Source of the DNA: Isoetes taiwanensis | Lineage: Eukaryota; Streptophyta; Lycopodiopsida; Isoetales; Isoetaceae | Length of the DNA stretch: 64,000 bases | Direction: 5' to 3' | Assembly (NCBI GenBank): GCA_021234155.1 | Contig: JAJEKV010000039.1 | Coordinates: 11,485,077-11,549,076 of the forward strand | In this document: positions 12,340-24,000 of the stretch, one piece after another | How positions within the stretch are numbered: the stretch's first letter is position 1 | Layout: each line of letters begins with the position of its first letter | Program-made: the position numbers and the translations under genes | The notes under the pieces: model-generated | What the model was told of the DNA's origin: nothing | Database searches by the model: none | What the model saw: only the letters and a program-made list of their open reading frames with translations

Positions 12340-12922
12340 CTACTGCTGTACAAACTGACCATCACCATCTACAACACCTAAGAAGTCCCGCCAAATGGCA
12401 AACTTCCGCTCTACTACTCTCGGGAACACCAGAAAGCTTTGAAATAGCTTGTACCTGAGTCGAGGAATCAGAGAGGATGCAGGCTGCTGAGTCCCCTGAA
12501 AGATCCACAACCGCCGCCGCTTCCAAATCAGCCACACCAACCAAGCCACGCACAAATGCAAGGCTTGCTGCCGCAAGACCGGCCAAGCACCATGATACAC
12601 ATGAAGCAGCAACTACTGGCTAGTCAGTCTCACCTGAAACAGAGCCCTAACCCAATCCCAGGCAGCCTGCAAGTGAGGGCATAAAACCAAACAATGCTCC
12701 ACAGTCTCACGATGAAGGCCACAACAAGGGCAGAGAGGGCTCACACCCGGCCTAAACCGACTCACAAGGGCGTTCACCCTGATACAGCGGTGCACCACCT
12801 GCCACAGAAGCACCCTAACCTTCGGTGGGGGAAGTGAGCTCCATGTCCACGTCCAAACCGAGCGCCATCGAGAACCCGGAAGCTGCAGAGACCACTTGCC
12901 TGAAGGGGGCAGTGTGTCATGA
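12340..12922 (-). pseudogene. LINE zf-RVT C-terminal domain
   Basis: The minus strand encodes WSSLPPPKVRVLLWQVV, then RPGVSPLCPCCGLHRETVEH and CLVLCPHLQAAWDWV, the Cys/His pattern of the zf-RVT domain at the end of plant LINE ORF2. A stop at about 12613 and a frame change follow it. The upstream half of the same protein resumes at 14540 beyond the solo LTR. Confidence 0.8.
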
Positions 12923-12927
12923 ATAGC

Positions 12928-14534
12928 TGTGACGTTCCAGCATAATATACGCCCCGAATACGTATATTATACTGCCACGTCACCCGTACATGTCACGGAT
13001 GACATGTACTCATGAGATGAATAGGGTTGCACCTAGGGGGCAAGAGTTGCACCTTAGGGGCCAACATTGAATGTTGTGCATGTTAAATAAACATACACAA
13101 TTAATAACCCCATGGACCCCATTGCCAAATGGCTAAATCCCATTTGGCCAATGTCTAACCTAACCCTAAGGGTTTCTATAAAAGGGCTTTCCCCTTAAAC
13201 CCTAAAACTTCTTTTCTTTGACATTAGGGTTTTCATAGAGCTCCTTTCCCATTCTCGCATTTAGGGTTCTCTTGAGCCATTTCGGCCAAGTCTGAACTTC
13301 AATCCGCATTGCTAAGCTCCGAGAAGCCGGATTTGCACAACAGATTATCGATTAGCAGCCATCTTCAGCAAGATCAGGAGCATGGACGCCTTCCGAGGAT
13401 CAGGAGCGGGTCAAGGAGCAGGTACCTAGTCATTCTGTTGTGCAAAGCCGTCTTTGGGCAAGGCATTAGGCTAGTTTAGTATGTTAGATCAGCTCTAGAG
13501 GCCTTATAGATCCCGAGATCATAAGCCCTAACCAAGGAACCTAACTCTGTTGTGTAGATAGATAGATTAGATGATATTTTCTATTTCAAGTTCTATGATG
13601 ATGGATGTATTTCACTCTGTGACCTCCATGTATTGGGAAGGGGGGTAGAGACCTAAAGCTGTGTAGCAAATGATCCTAGGTAGCACCATTAGTTCCCAAT
13701 TACATGCGGCCCATGCACAGGAGCCCGCCTGGTTGTGGGTGGCGGGATCAGACCGGATGACAAGGAAGAACTTGTCCCTACACAGACTGACCCCTCTGGT
13801 GTGTAAGGCCTACCGGGGGTCTATGCGGGCTAGGCTTAATGTGTTGCCACTGCGTGTGGGCAAGGCATGAGCTCGACACTCGTGGGGTGATGCGTCACCT
13901 TCCAGTGAGTTCAAGTCGAATAAGAGCAGTGGCTCTCTATCCGCCTGTGAAGGGCATGGATGCTTCCGGAGGGGAGGCGACTTCCCTCCTGCCTCATCGG
14001 GGCTGGGGAGATGCAATCCAGTAGTAGTAGCCCCTCTGGCTATTCACCCGACAGGCTACGGTCAGATCCCAATATCTTTCAACCTACTCTGCAAAGTGTG
14101 CATGGGAGGGGCGGATGGAGTGGACTACCCTAAGCCATGTTCTATGCCAGCCAAATCCATTGCCATGAATTCTGTCTGCAATGATCTCTGGAGGCCCAAG
14201 CCGCCAGTCACACCCCCTTGAGTCTGAGCCTTGGGTAGGTTTCCCCCTTTCTGTTATTGTTATGCTGATGTTGTTATCTTATGGTGTATATGATATGTTC
14301 ACCCTTCGAGGTGATTGTACTGATATGTTATGTTATGTGCTCATGTTTATTCGCGCTTCCGCAGATAGGTCGACCCGATGGGAGACGGGTGAATGACACA
14401 TCCACTCTTCCCTTGCTGGCTCTTTCCACTGGGAGTGGAGTCAGGTGGATGGCCCCTGTCAGTGTGGCTGCCAGGGGGAAGGCTCCTCCTTCGAATACGA
14501 TGTGTGCATCGTATATGGAGTAGGGGACGTCACA
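12928..14534 (+). mobile_element. Solo LTR A, 1607 bp
   Basis: It begins TGTGACGTTCC and ends GGGGACGTCACA; the 7-bp ends TGTGACG/CGTCACA are inverted. It is flanked by the exact 5-bp duplication ATAGC (12923-12927 and 14535-14539). It interrupts the LINE reading frame, which continues on both sides. It shares a conserved core (about 14090-14155: CAAAGTGTGCA, then GGAGGGGCGGATGGAGTGGA, then TTCTATGCCAGC) with the LTRs of the 12.3-kb element, but is otherwise diverged from them. A TATA box, TATAAAAGG, lies at 13177-13185. Product of recombination between the two LTRs of a former element. Confidence 0.92.
13177..13185 (+). promoter_or_regulatory. TATA box in solo LTR A
   Basis: TATAAAAGG sits about 250 bp into the LTR, followed by a run of CCCTAAAACTTC-type sequence. 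The position fits the U3 promoter of an LTR retrotransposon. The assignment rests on the motif and the place only. Confidence 0.5.
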
Positions 14535-15239
14535 ATAGCCAGCACCCGGTAAGAAGACCGCACAAAGCAAGAAGACACAACATCCGGATGAACCTTCCAA
14601 ACCTGCACCACCACATCATCCTGAGGGACTATAGGTATGTGTAGCGGAATACTCCCCGCCACGTGTTCCCAGATAGCCCGGTCACTGCCCCTCAGGCGAA
14701 AGCGAGCTCGAAAGAACTCCCACGAAGCTAGCTGACCACCCCAATACCAATCCTCCAAGGTGAGCACAGCAGCTCGCCTCCAACGGGCCTGCGTCCGAGC
14801 ATGCACAGTGGCAGCCAAGGGCAAGTGCGCAGGGGGTAGAGGAACCCACAAGAAAGGAGAAGAGTGGTGATAAACTGAGGCATAATCTAGCTGGAAGAGC
14901 ACACGCACATGATCCCAAGCCCGCAACACTCCTGTGAGAAAAGGGGATGCATGTGGGAAAGGCCGGAGACCATACAACAGTGCCCAGGGCAACTCCACAT
15001 GCACAGACGGCTTCCCAAACGCCACACAATGGCGAAGAGACTGCAACAACAGCGCCGCACCAGGAGAAGATGCTCCATCCTGCAGAATGCTCCAAACAAA
15101 CTTGGAGACCAACACCTTACTATGCAGCGCCAAATCCAGAATGGCCAAGCCCCCATCCTCCCGGGGGCGGAGACACTCCCACATGAGCTTATTGACTGAA
15201 AATGGTAACTTGTTTTGTTTGTCATATCTGCTCATATGA

Positions 15240-17590
15240 TATGGTACGTTACAGAAATTGAAAGGTCAAGGAAGTTACACTCACTTTCAATTCGAGTGTC
15301 CTTCATGTTGTATTGATACTCTGTTTCATCCGTGATGCTAAAAAATTTTGAGATTGTAACTTGTATGTTGAGAATCTTTAGTTATGAACTCCATGACAGT
15401 TCCTCCATTTATGATAAGTGTAAACACTAATCAACTTAGTGCAACTCCCTGCTCATCAGAGATTAATTGATTGCCCTGGAAGTAAGTTAGAAGAAACACA
15501 ATTTTATACTGCACAAATGGATTCCTTGTTTCGCATTGTTCAAAGACCTAATGGCCCAATGGCAGAAGACATTATGTCATAGATTTTTGTATTCTTTTTT
15601 CAATGAAAATTTTGCAGGTCAACTTCAAGTGTGTTGAACACCTTTCCCATTTTTTATGCTGACATTTTAGCCTTTCTTATCTCCTCTGCATTGATTCCAG
15701 CAAGGGCCATTCATATTTCAAACTCTATCAGCTAATGCTCCAAACTTCATGCTTCTTAATCCAATGCGTGTAGATGTCTGGTATTTTCTCTTAAACTTAA
15801 TCCTATAATTAGAAAGAAATATTAGTATATAAGTAACCTAAATCATCCATACCGAGCCCTTGGTCAATGGTATAACCATTAAACTGAGTGTTGATAAGAA
15901 AAACCTTTTAATCTGTTCATCAGAACAAACTTTAATCTGCTCAAAACCTTAGAAGGTAGACAACGGATCTATTAGCAGCCTTAAAACATAAATCAGGTCT
16001 GTATGTTTTAAGCCAAGATTTGGTACAAAGTAAAATAAGAAAAACATTTCAATATTATTGTGCAAGACATACATCCTTTAAAATATAAGCAATGTATTTA
16101 TTCAACAACAATACGAGTAACATTGGTACACTAGTATGTCTGATATCATAATCCAACACTTATATCGAAATATTTCAGTAAACTACTTAAATGTATGATT
16201 CAACAAAAATCAATACTTCCACATATCTGTTTAGATGACTTAAACCAGATCCAGAAGTGCTTTAGAAGCACAAGTTTCAGAATGTTTACCACGTCCACAG
16301 ATGATATTAACAAGTATCTCAGTACACAGGTGTAATCGTTTCATAACCCAAAATTCGTGTCCAAGTTATAGCGCAAAGAAACCTGTTACCTGCATCCACA
16401 AACAAAAAACAAGCATAAGAATGGTTGTAATGTAAGGGATAGCAGGTGTCATGGGTTTCTTTGAGGTTATGCCCCTTTCACTATAACAATATTCAGGCAT
16501 AATGCCAAATGTAAGGATCTTTGTTAGCAGACAGGCCAATTTAATATGTCAAAGAAACCTTAAGCTACATAATTCTTAGTCCATGCATGCTTGTATATCC
16601 AATTTTGCACCAGATCTGAGATAAACATCGAAAAAACAAGGTATCCAGCATCTAATACTTCTTCTTTGGTTATTCATGTTGTTGTCATAAGGAATGACCT
16701 CTAGAAGCAGATCTGAGCATGAATTATTTCAAACTATCACAAAAGGTCAGTAGCAATTTAGATCTTACTTTATGCATGCTGTTAAATCTATTAATGCCAC
16801 AAAATAGAGATTATTCCAAGCTAGGAATGTAGCACCTTAATGGCTTCTTTCTTTTCTCAAGTTTAACATGAAGTTTCAGATCTAAGCTTTTCCTTTGGCA
16901 GAGGTTCAATTTCACAAGGCTATCAGCCATTGCTTCATGCCGCATTGCTTGTTGGCGATGCCAGCCGCACTTGATACTCTGGTTTCTTCTTTCTTTCTTT
17001 TTTTCCTTCTAGTGTGTAGGAACCCTTACCATTCCATGCAGATTCTTTTTTCTTTTTTTTTTGGGTTGTAGATATTTTGTGATAATAACATGATAGATGT
17101 CTGTGACCATTGGTTTTTGTTAATTTCAGGTGCACCATTGAGACTTTTGTGGGATTCACGTAGAAACAAGACGCTCCAAATTTGACCAATTGATATTATC
17201 CTTGTGTACAACTAACCTCGTTTCTGGGTACACCCCTTTCCTTGTTTCTCTATCTGGCTCAACTGCGATATTGGCTTTCTGAACATCTTGACGAGGTGTA
17301 TACTTATTTTTGATGTTTATTTTTTGATGAAGTTGCGAAGGTTGAAAATGTGTTGAAGATTATTCTTAGGGTGCAAGTCGTTTTTGCTTTTAGCAAGTCC
17401 TTCCATGCACAACCTTCCTTTTCTTTATTTATTTTATTGACTTTATTGGAATTGAAGAAGGCAACATATATCTCAAGGGATATTCTAGGTTAAAAAAGCA
17501 ACCGAATTTGAGAGGTCGAGTGGCAAGAGAGAACTTTCGTACGTATTTTCTACAGGTTTTTTAGTGTCCACGTAATTTTCTCGTTGTCTT
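15240..17590. other. AT-rich intergenic DNA upstream of the UGT gene
   Basis: No supported gene. 16820-16885 repeats 66 bp of the coding-like fragment at 5474-5539. A pyrimidine tract (TTCTTTCTTTCTTTTTTTCC) lies at 16984-17008 and a T run at 17046-17061. Confidence 0.4.
16820..16885. repeat. 66-bp dispersed repeat, copy of 5474-5539
   Basis: The block from GCTAGGAATGTAGCACC to TTTCAGATCTAA matches 5474-5539 with one visible difference (GGCTTC for GGTTTC). At 5474 it lies inside an open frame on the minus strand; here it stands alone with no coding context. Confidence 0.75.
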
Positions 17591-17594
17591 GTTA

Positions 17595-17604
17595 CTTATT
17601 ATAA
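17595..17604 (+). promoter_or_regulatory. Possible TATA element of the UGT gene
   Basis: TTATTATAAA lies about 25 bp before the UGT start codon. If used, the 5' UTR would be very short, so the true TATA may lie further upstream. Confidence 0.25.
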
Positions 17605-17628
17605 ACGAAGACCAATTTCTTCACGGCT

Positions 17629-19132
17629 ATGGCGGAAAACGGTGCTTCGATCCATCCTCATATTCTAGCTCTTCCGCTCCCAGTCGAAGGCCATATTAAT
17701 CCTCTGTTACACCTCTGCAAAAGATTAGCAGACTTGGGCTGCAACATTACATTTCTGAACTCTGAGAGAATTCATACAGAAAAGTTTGCATTCTCTCCTG
17801 CTATTCATCCCCTCATTTCCTTTGTTGGCATTTCTGATGGCTTTTCCTCCAAACCACCGCCTGGATTAGCCGGCTTTAAGCAGTTTTTTGACTCCCTAGA
17901 TAACTTGAGCGTCTCGTTTGAGCAGTATGTTCAAGACTTGATTGAACAGAGGATTCCTATATCTTGTATTCTTTCTGATACGTTTCTTCCTTGGTCTCAA
18001 CATGTGGCTGATAAATTTGGCATTCCAAGAGTAGCCCTTAATACTTGCTCTGCTGCAGCGGATTTGCTGATGTGTTTTCTTCCTCGTCTGATCGAAGAGG
18101 GCCACATTCCTGTGAAAGGTACTACTTATGATCTCTTTGAAGAATAGGCTATGCTTGTTTGCAATTTTTTTCTGTATTGATGTGAATCAAAAACTTGCAG
18201 GGCTATCAGGGGAAATCGTGAATGATGGGATTGTTGATTTTATCCCTGGAATGACCCTGAAGCCGACAGATTTGTTTGTTTCGTTTTTCTCGGATGGGCC
18301 ACACATTGCAATGATCAGAGATGGGTATGAGACGCTAAAGAAAGCAAAATATGTTCTGTCAAGCACGGTGGAGGAGCTTGAGACAGAGAGAGTAAAGGCT
18401 ATGAGAGAGGCTGTACTGAAGACCCAGAATTATTTTCCAGTGGGGCCGTTATTGCCATCTTCCTTTTTGGGGTTAGAAGACACAGTGCCAGAAAAAGACC
18501 ATACTAATATGAGCACGTCAGACAAAAAATGTATCCAGTGGTTAGATCAGCAGCAGCCCCTCTCAGTACTATACGTGTCATTTGGTTCATCTGCAACCCT
18601 CTCGGCAAAACAGGCCCTGGAGCTCTTCAAGGCCCTGGAAGCTTCTAACCAGCCATTCTTATTGGTCATGAGATCCACCCTTGTGGCTGACCTGGCACAA
18701 GATACCTACCAAGAGTTTTTATCCTCAACCCAACATCAAGGCCTTGTTGTGGATTGGTGTCCTCAAATGCGCGTGCTTGCCCACCCTTCCACTCGGGGCT
18801 TTCTCACCCACTGTGGTTGGAATTCTACCATGGAAAGTATATGCGCTGGCGTTCCCATGGTCGGTTGGCCTTGCACTGCTGAACAAAACTTCAACATTAA
18901 GTTTATGGTGGAAGACTGGGGCATTGCCATTTCACTCTGGAAGGGCGAAAAGGATAGATTTGTGGATAGGGAGGAAATAGGGGAGGCAATAGAGAAGTTG
19001 ATGAAGGGAGACGATGGGAAGATGCTGAGGGAGAGAGTGCTGAAGTTGCAAGAAGTTGCTAGGAAAGGTGTGGTTGAAGGTGGTTCTTCCTATACCAATC
19101 TTTGTCACTTTGCTTCAGCAATCACTTATTAA
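17629..19132 (+). CDS. UDP-glycosyltransferase (GT1 family), two exons
   Basis: Transfers a sugar from a UDP donor to a small-molecule acceptor in the cytosol; the acceptor cannot be told from sequence. Exon 1 is 17629-18118 and exon 2 is 18201-19132. The 82-bp intron has GTACTA at its donor and CTTGCAG at its acceptor, and the frame runs through the junction. The protein is 473 residues, normal for plant UGTs. The catalytic His is H22 in the GHINPLL motif, and the partner Asp is likely D117 (SDTFLPW). The PSPG box runs from residue 349 (WCPQMRVLAHP), through THCGWNSTMES, to WPCTAEQ at 392. The closing Gln fits UDP-glucose use. The first ATG is chosen because family homology starts within ten residues of it. 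All key residues are present and no break is seen, so the gene is probably functional. Confidence 0.93.
18119..18200 (+). other. UGT intron
   Basis: 82 bp, GT at 18119 and AG at 18200, T-rich before the acceptor. It splits a Gly codon (G|GG). Without splicing, the first frame ends in TAG at 18146-18148. Confidence 0.85.
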
Positions 19133-20166
19133 TAACATGTTATCTCTTTATGTTTCCTCATATTTTGAATCCAGTGTGCAACACTAACAACATATTATAC
19201 CAGCAAAGTAAGCCCAGGGTTGCTAGGCTATAAGGGAAGCCTGTTAATGGTAGACTGCTTTAATTAAGATTTTGAACTATTTTCTTGCCTTTTGAAAATG
19301 TCCCTTTTTCCCTCGGATTTACTTGAGCACTTTCAAAAATACGAAGGATCGAAGAAGTTTGTCATGGTTCAAATAGAATTATTGTAGAAGAAGTAGTTGC
19401 TAACATTCATCGAGGTCATTCAATAGCTCTTCGAATTGAAAAAACTTTAGGTTGTTTATATTTGAGATAAGATAAGATAAGATATCTTATCTTATATTTG
19501 AGAAGAAAACTTAGTTGTTTATAACTATTAGATATTTAGATGTTTCCATAAAGGTTTGATTTGAAGCATGAAGTTATAAGTCTTCCTTAATTGTGCAAAA
19601 GGGGTATGCCATCTGCATTCAAGGGGTGACAAAAACTCCTTTGTATTCAGATTTTTGAAAGCCCCCCTTATAAGTAAAATTTACCTAGGTTAGTGCAAAA
19701 AATACAAAAAAAAGAATCCCATATCGACTGTATATGCACAAAAATGTGTCGAAAAAACCCCCTCCCCTGCATTCACATACTTTATACGTAAAATATGGTG
19801 AACCCCACCATTGTTCTATATTTGTGCATTATTGCATTATACAGTTTGCCAAAACGCACTAATAATGCCATGCAAACTTCACAATCATTTTGCATCCTTG
19901 AAACAACTAAAGAAAAGGTTCGGTTGTGGAACAAATATTTGATCCAAGTTAGCCCTTAAGCCCAATTTTTCATAGGTGTAATTTAGAATATAAGGCAAAT
20001 CTTAGCTTTTTTCGATTAACTATGTTGGCAATTTTTTTTGGGCTTCAGTGTTGGTGAATGTTTCATTCGTCAAGCAATAAAATATATACTTATTCCTCAA
20101 GTAAAATTTGAGTCTCCAATTTATATTTGTTGAGTCCCTAGACACAATTTTAAGCATAATGATCAC
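19133..20166. other. UGT 3' flank and AT-rich DNA
   Basis: No gene recognised. A perfect 24-bp palindrome built from GATAA units lies at 19472-19495 (centre between 19483 and 19484). Confidence 0.4.
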
Positions 20167-20545
20167 ATAATGAATGTACATGTTACCAGCATTGGCATAT
20201 GTATCTTCACAAGAGAAAGGTCAAGCTCTTTATCAAGCATAAATCACACCCATCTACTATCTACTGGTACCCTACGACAATAAGTTCTATAGTATATTAA
20301 TTTTATAATAAAAAGAATGTTGTATATCAACATCTTGTTGGACCCTAAATTTACCTTCAAGATTGTGACACTCTAATACAGTTGAGCAATAAAATGCTTA
20401 GATAATGCAGTTTCTAAATCTAATGCTTTAGCGTGCAACGAATACCTAAAGTGCATGATGCTCAAGAATGCATTACGTCCTAGTGTTTATGATAGATTTA
20501 GAGTTTTAGTTGGTCCAATGGCTCAATAGATAGAAAAACAAAGCT
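20167..20545. repeat. Uninterrupted copy of the Helitron 1 target segment (empty site)
   Basis: 20167-20289 matches 22129-22262, and 20290-20545 matches 26944-27200. Here the two halves are continuous: the junction reads AAGTTCTA|TAGTATATT, with the A|T point at 20289/20290. In the other copy the Helitron sits exactly at that point. No coding motif is recognised in the segment. Confidence 0.88.
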
Positions 20546-22128
20546 TGAATCTGTAATAACTGCATGCAGGGAGGAAAAATTGGCAGATGATTCAAATTCA
20601 GACAGAAGTTTATGCCGGATTCCATAAAAAATAGTTGAGGATGGTTTAAGCGAAGCCTACATTACTTGAAGATCATGAATGATAAACCAATGATGGAAAA
20701 AAACAAGCTTGGGCTACTCCATTTTGTCTGAGCATGTCCATTGTTATGCTCTGAACTGCCCTTAATTTTCATGGTTGGGGATTTGAACCCCTTGCCAACA
20801 TCAGCAATGCCCTTTTCATGCATGGCCTGCCAGAACGGGATAAGTAGTACTTTAGCCTTTGTAAAACAGCAAACATGATATCTTTGTAAAACAGCAAACA
20901 TGATATCTAAGAAGAGCCCTGTTAATAATCTGGTTTTTTTCTGGCTCATAAGAAAGAAATGATTTTGGAGAGAAGATCGAAGTGGATAAATTCAAATCTT
21001 TGGGTCTACAATTCCTTCAGCAGAAACATAACTCGATAGCTTGTTAACATACAAATTTCCTTCCTTGTAATCTTCGACTGTGGGCGTGGAACTCTTACCG
21101 GCCATTTTGCAAAAGATGTTCTGTTAGATCTATAATAATTAGCTGTAAGATATCTAACAAAAGCTCATGCAAATTTGGCCCTGCACAAAACACAACAGCT
21201 TTTGAGCGTTTTTCTTTTCGACCGGCTCTTCTCAAATCTTTTCTTCTCTACCGGATCAAATTTTATAGATCAATCTGCACGCATGAGCTAAAAATCTAAT
21301 TAGAATATGGTACCTTGTCTCAATTGTAAGAACAAAATAACAAAGAAACTTTGCAAAGGCCATTTAGTTGTAGATTCAGAGAAACGGTCTTCCATAGCTA
21401 TCAGAAGAAAACCAACAAAAGCTGCTTAGGTCTTACTGCCACCATACCCGATGTCTTACTGCTTAGGCTGACAGAAGCAGGAATAGACGTGATCGCCCGG
21501 CTGCAGATCTGATTCCCCTACTCCATTAGCTTACCGCCTTCATTCTGTCCATTTGGGGGACAAAGGGGTGCTATCTTCCAGCCGCCCAACCCTATTACAC
21601 GCAAAATGCCATTTCGAGTGGGCAGCCAACTAACTGAACCAAACACCATCGAGTCGGGTGGGTAGCAAATCACCACCGAGTCGGATCTCACTAAACCAAG
21701 CAAGCTGCAATCGATCTTTAAGACCACAAAAACTGTCCGTAGCCTGTTCAATCGCCAGCCTATTCAATTGCCATCGCCGGAGCAAGCCGCCATAGCCTGC
21801 ACTAGCTGAAAAACCTCTCAGAAGAACAGGACGTCAAAAATTTGAAATTTTACCTCGAATGGTGATTCCATCCCGTGGAATAAAAGGGCGGTGATTCCGT
21901 CCGGTGGTATTTTTCAAATGTGATTCCGCCGGAAGGTATAAAACAGACGGCCAGGATGGACCCTACAGACGGATGGCTGAGATTCATCAGAAGGTATATC
22001 TGACGCTGTCAGGTACGAATAACGGGGCCTCCGGAACGGATCCCGTTCCCGGAGGGTCTGTGATTCTGCAGGAGAGTATTCACTGCGATGGAATCACCAA
22101 AACCAGGGTAAGAATATTTTCACCCCAT
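20546..22128. other. Intergenic DNA between the two target-segment copies
   Basis: No gene supported. A 25-bp unit, starting TTTGTAAAACAGC and ending ATGATATC, is tandemly doubled at 20858-20907. 21850-21960 has repeated GGTGATTCC/GTGATTCCG phrases. Confidence 0.4.
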
Positions 22129-22262
22129 ATAATGAATATACATGTTACCAGCATTGGCATATGTATCTTCACAAGAGAAAGGTCAGGCTCTTTATCATCA
22201 ACAATAAAAGCGTAAATCACACCCATCTACTATCTACTGGTACCCTACGGCAATAAGTTTTA
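22129..22262. repeat. Left half of the split target segment
   Basis: Matches 20167-20289 and ends AAGTTTTA immediately before the CTAG terminus of Helitron 1. It has one 16-bp insertion (around ATCAACAATAAAAGCG) relative to the empty copy. Confidence 0.85.
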
Positions 22263-22269
22263 CTAGTGA

Positions 22270-22291
22270 CGTGTGCCCGGCGATGCCGGGC
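22270..22291 (-). other. Helitron 1 3'-terminal hairpin
   Basis: GCCCGGC / GCCGGGC arms of 7 bp around a 3-nt loop at 22275-22291, then 8 nt and CTAG. This is the typical 3' signal of Helitrons. Confidence 0.85.
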
Positions 22292-23668
22292 ATTAGTCAT
22301 CAAAGTGTGGAAGTCATCGAAGTGTGGAAGGGACAGATGCAGTGGACTTTGAATTATAATTGTTTCTGTGCACTTTCAATGTGTCAAGCTTGTAGTAAAA
22401 GGGTGCTCGATGATCCTGAATATTATCCAAAGGGACAGACATTGATGCACGTGTGAGTTAATGTGATTCAGTACTATTTCTTTTGTAACTTAAAAATCTT
22501 TCCTGATAAGGTAGAACCTGACAATTCAACCCTTTGGAGTCACCTCCAAGTTTAAAAGCTCTTGATGCAAAGTCATAACATCCATCTTTTGTCCATTCTC
22601 TATGTGTTGGTAGTTGTGTCATAGTTTGATAAACCATTAAATATTGGTTAAGGTAGGGGTGAGGGAAAGTGGCAAATGGTAATTATGAGAAATAAACCAT
22701 GGATATATCTGCTCTTGTTATTAAGAACAAAATCTGCATATTGTGTGCAAATTCTATGTTGGTAGAAGAGCCAACAAAGTACTAAATGTGTGAATAGGAA
22801 AGGTTAAATGCTTGAATGCCCCATAAGAAAGAATAAAATTACTATAGGGTGTTTAAAAGCAACCAATGTAGTGAGAAGAAACCCTCCCAATATTTATACA
22901 AAGACAATGACTACTAACAAATCTTTGAAGGTCATAGATTCCTTTTGAGATCCTTGAGTAAAACCTTCTTTCTTTTTCATATGGAATACCAATTATGTGG
23001 CCATACTCAAAATATATGAAGCAACAAACACAGAGAACAGCAATTGGCTTCCTTCCAAGATCATGGCAAACTTCACTTTGCTTGCATATGGAGAACCTTT
23101 TTATTATAGAGAATGCGCTACGAAGGTTGCGCAAAACATTTTAATACCTGAGTTTTTTGCTCGTCGAGGGTAAGTTGATTATACCAATGTGGACCTTGGA
23201 AAGAACCTAAAGCAAATTGTGACACAAAAAACATCATAATCGGTTGAAGACTGAAAAAACAATATTTGGCAAGATCCATTCAATGTACAAAATGTCATCT
23301 TGGCGGAAGAAAGAAAAGGATCCATCTTCATAAGTATGTATAATAAGTATCCTCTAAATATAGGATGGCATGAAGCCTGTAATCATCTTACATGAACCAC
23401 AAATTTCCACAAAAGCAATGCTCATGGCCCTCACTTAGAAAAGAATATGGGCCAAGAGGTTATGGATCGTGCTAGTGTCGACCAATCACGTTGCGAAGAT
23501 CTTTAACAATTACCTTAGATAAATCAAAATTAGTGACAGATAACCTTCTACGTGATTTTTCAGTTAAATTTGAAATTACAGATTGTGCATATAAATCATA
23601 ACGACTGAGTGGACTTTAAAATGCAATGTATCATAGTACATAGCTTTATAATTAACACAACTTAGTAC

Positions 23669-24000
23669 CATGGTCTGTGAGCGACCCAAATGGCAGCATG
23701 TCAAGATCTGGCCACGATCTCCCTCCTTGCAATCCTGGAGCACCTATCAGACCAGCAGATGCAAAAGTGCTACAAATGACAGGACATTTTAAGTTAGAAA
23801 TAGAGGCATTGCCAAAAGTGTTCCAAGTTATCATACCTTGCAACATCAAAACGATTGCTGACATCACTCCATCTATCCCAGTCATCTCCACTAACCCTAT
23901 ACATATGAGAAAGCTTGCTTACTTTGGTACCTATATCTAGGTTAGCTTGATCTCCCGGAGATAATGAGTAGACAATAGGACGTCCAGTTTCGATGATGGC
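23669..24000 (-). pseudogene. Captured GH27 alpha-galactosidase fragment (two exons)
   Basis: Exon a is 24000-23837 and exon b is 23769-23669, both minus. The 67-bp intron between them runs from GTATGA to TTTGTAG. Exon a encodes ETGRPIVYSLSPGD and MYRVSGDDWDRWSDV; exon b encodes GLQGGRSWPDLDMLPFG. These match the conserved GRPI.YSLSPG, YR..GDDWD and SWPDLDMLP.GWLTD blocks of plant alpha-galactosidase/melibiase proteins (GH27); the W of GWLTD is S here. Phase is kept across the intron. The catalytic nucleophile region (YVDYDWY-type) and the rest of the barrel are missing, so no enzyme can be made. It lies within Helitron 1 and in its orientation, as expected for a captured genomic fragment. 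Confidence 0.85.

Larger units (their letters stand above)
12185..15190 (-). mobile_element. 5'-truncated LINE with 13-bp target duplication
   Basis: A second LINE on the minus strand, of a different family from the one at 5900-11270. The target duplication CCCACATGAGCTT is exact at 12185-12197 and 15178-15190. A 15-T run (12196-12210) is the poly(A) tail of the minus-strand element. Coding remnants read from about 15176 down to 12340 and comprise the C-terminal part only. A CRP+EDGGL-type motif (CLRPREDGGLAILDL) comes at the start; after the inserted solo LTR (12928-14534) comes the zinc-binding zf-RVT domain (PPKVRVLLWQVVHRC, CPCCGLHRETVEHC). The 5' end, including endonuclease and reverse transcriptase, was never copied, as usual for aborted LINE insertions. 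Confidence 0.88.
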
